Source: Chloroflexota bacterium
GTDB lineage: Bacteria > Chloroflexota > Dehalococcoidia > SAR202 > UBA826
NCBI GenBank assembly: GCA_002696685.1
Contig: NZSI01000040.1
Location: 5,871 to 13,306 of the forward strand
Reading direction: 5' to 3'
DNA: 7,436 nt
This document shows, in pieces, positions 6,604 through 7,436 of the stretch; positions within the stretch are counted from its first letter, which is position 1, and the number at the start of each line of letters is the position of its first letter. The position numbers and the translations under genes are program-made. The notes under the pieces were generated by a model that did not search any database, had not been told where the DNA came from, and worked only from the letters and a program-made list of their open reading frames with translations.

Positions 6604-7436
6604 TTAATCCCCCTGTCCCTGACTAAAATGGTTCAAGTAACTAAGAAATGGATTCCCAGCAGCTTGTCCAAGCCCACAAAGAGAAGCTGCGTTTACAGTT
6701 TTCGCCAACATCTCAAGTTTTTTAAATTCCTTAGACCTGTCTGAGGAATTTTTTACATTCTCCAACATACTAACTATCTTGGGTGCACCCTCTCTACAAG
6801 GAGTACATTTGCCGCAGGATTCAGCCGCGTTATATTTGGAGAGGTGAATCGTGGCTTCATAGGGGTCCGTATTCTTTGATAAGGCCACGATTCCGCCCGC
6901 TCCCAACATTACGTTTTTACCGTCGATAATTCCAGGCAAAATTTTTAGATCGAGTAAGTCAGTCGGTAATATCCCACTGGAGGGACCACCCACCGCAACT
7001 CCTGATAAATCGTTTATATCTTTAAGCCCTCCTACATCTTGAAGAACAGATAGGAGGGTAATCCCGAAGGGAACCTCAGCCAGACCACGATATGGTAGAT
7101 GCCCGCTCAAACTCAAAAGTTTAGTCCCGGGAGCATCTTCAGTACCATTTACCCTGAAATTGTCAGGCCCGAAGTTTAAGACGAGAGGGACATTACAGAG
7201 TGTTTCTACGTTATTCACCACAGTCGGGAGACTCCTGAACCCAGATTCGGTGGGAAACGGAGGGCGCAAGCGTGGCTCCCTTCTCCTTCCCTCCATCGTA
7301 TTTATCAAGGTAGATTCTTCGCCACAAACATAACCTCCAGCCCCCCTAAATAAACGAACATCTACTGAGAATTCGGTCCCTAAAACATTTTTTCCAACAA
7401 ACCCCAATTCCTGGCATTTCCGTATGGCAACATCCA
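6604..7436 (-). CDS. NuoF/FdsB-like NADH-binding flavoprotein subunit (C-terminal part)
   Basis: This is the diaphorase subunit that would pass electrons from the formate dehydrogenase iron-sulfur chain through FMN to NAD+. The 276 visible residues start in the family's region before GFVGKNVLG; the N-terminal GRGGAGFPTG motif and start codon lie beyond base 7436, so the TTG at 7407 is not the start. RGAGGYVCGEESTLI matches the FMN-loop motif (usual form GAYICGEETAL), and REPRLRPPFP follows. An SLBB domain runs from about GTKLLSLSG to the GGPSSG turn. The N3-type [4Fe-4S] site is ESCGKCTPCREG (fragment Cys207, 210, 213) with the fourth ligand Cys253 in SLCGLGQAAGNP, 40 residues later. It ends soon after, with no extra ferredoxin domain of the HydB kind. 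The stop at 6604-6606 is one base before the next gene, and context makes a formate dehydrogenase beta subunit more likely than complex I NuoF. Confidence 0.92.
   Translation of the reverse strand, partial: DVAIRKCQELGFVGKNVLGTEFSVDVRLFRGAGGYVCGEESTLINTMEGRRREPRLRPPFPTESGFRSLPTVVNNVETLCNVPLVLNFGPDNFRVNGTEDAPGTKLLSLSGHLPYRGLAEVPFGITLLSVLQDVGGLKDINDLSGVAVGGPSSGILPTDLLDLKILPGIIDGKNVMLGAGGIVALSKNTDPYEATIHLSKYNAAESCGKCTPCREGAPKIVSMLENVKNSSDRSKEFKKLEMLAKTVNAASLCGLGQAAGNPFLSYLNHFSQGQGD
6609..6614 (-). promoter_or_regulatory. ribosome binding site deciding the TTG start of the formate dehydrogenase gene
   Basis: AGGGGG lies 6 bases before the TTG at 6602 and within the last codons of the NuoF-like gene. 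The next in-frame methionine is residue 39, which would delete the [2Fe-2S] ligand Cys34, so TTG is the only plausible start. Confidence 0.8.

Noticed and set aside
6604..7407. Treating the NuoF-like gene as complete from the TTG at 7407
   Set aside because: The frame continues upstream to the window edge as DVAIRKCQE, which matches the family sequence before GFVGKN, so the gene is cut by the window and not started there.

Overview
The window is bacterial chromosome with moderate-to-low GC, densely packed. It has five complete genes and two cut by the window edges. Nearly all the coding is on the minus strand; one esterase gene is on the plus strand. There are no rRNA or tRNA genes, CRISPR arrays, insertion sequences or other mobile-element signs, and no gap longer than 52 bases. 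Shine-Dalgarno sequences (GAGGAG, AGGGGG, GGAG) precede most starts, and three starts are best read as TTG. No gene gives a firm taxonomic assignment. An environmental bacterium with NAD-linked formate oxidation and sugar-acid metabolism fits; a Chloroflexota (SAR202-like) origin is only a guess.

Right-hand block, minus strand, read from 7436 down to 1537. A NuoF/FdsB-type flavoprotein subunit (5' end outside the window) is followed after 1 base by an 897-residue formate dehydrogenase catalytic subunit carrying a NuoG-like iron-sulfur N-terminus. Directly abutting it is a 215-residue protein I do not recognise. After a further 20 bases comes an IlvD/Edd-family dehydratase whose motifs match sugar-acid (aldonate) dehydratases rather than the branched-chain amino acid enzyme. 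The spacing suggests one transcript. Electrons from formate would pass from the molybdopterin/tungstopterin centre through the iron-sulfur chain to FMN and NAD in the NuoF-like subunit. How the unknown protein and the dehydratase relate to formate oxidation is not evident.

Left-hand block. A plus-strand phospholipase/carboxylesterase-type hydrolase (871-1527) converges on the dehydratase with only 9 bases between the stops. Divergent from it, across a 52-base spacer, run tsaE and tsaB. Both encode parts of the bacterial machinery that makes N6-threonylcarbamoyladenosine (t6A) on tRNA; tsaB runs off the left edge.

The points most worth following are the unknown gene inside the formate dehydrogenase operon, the missing His/Cys cluster motif in the formate dehydrogenase subunit, and the dehydratase that automatic annotation would probably mislabel as ilvD.
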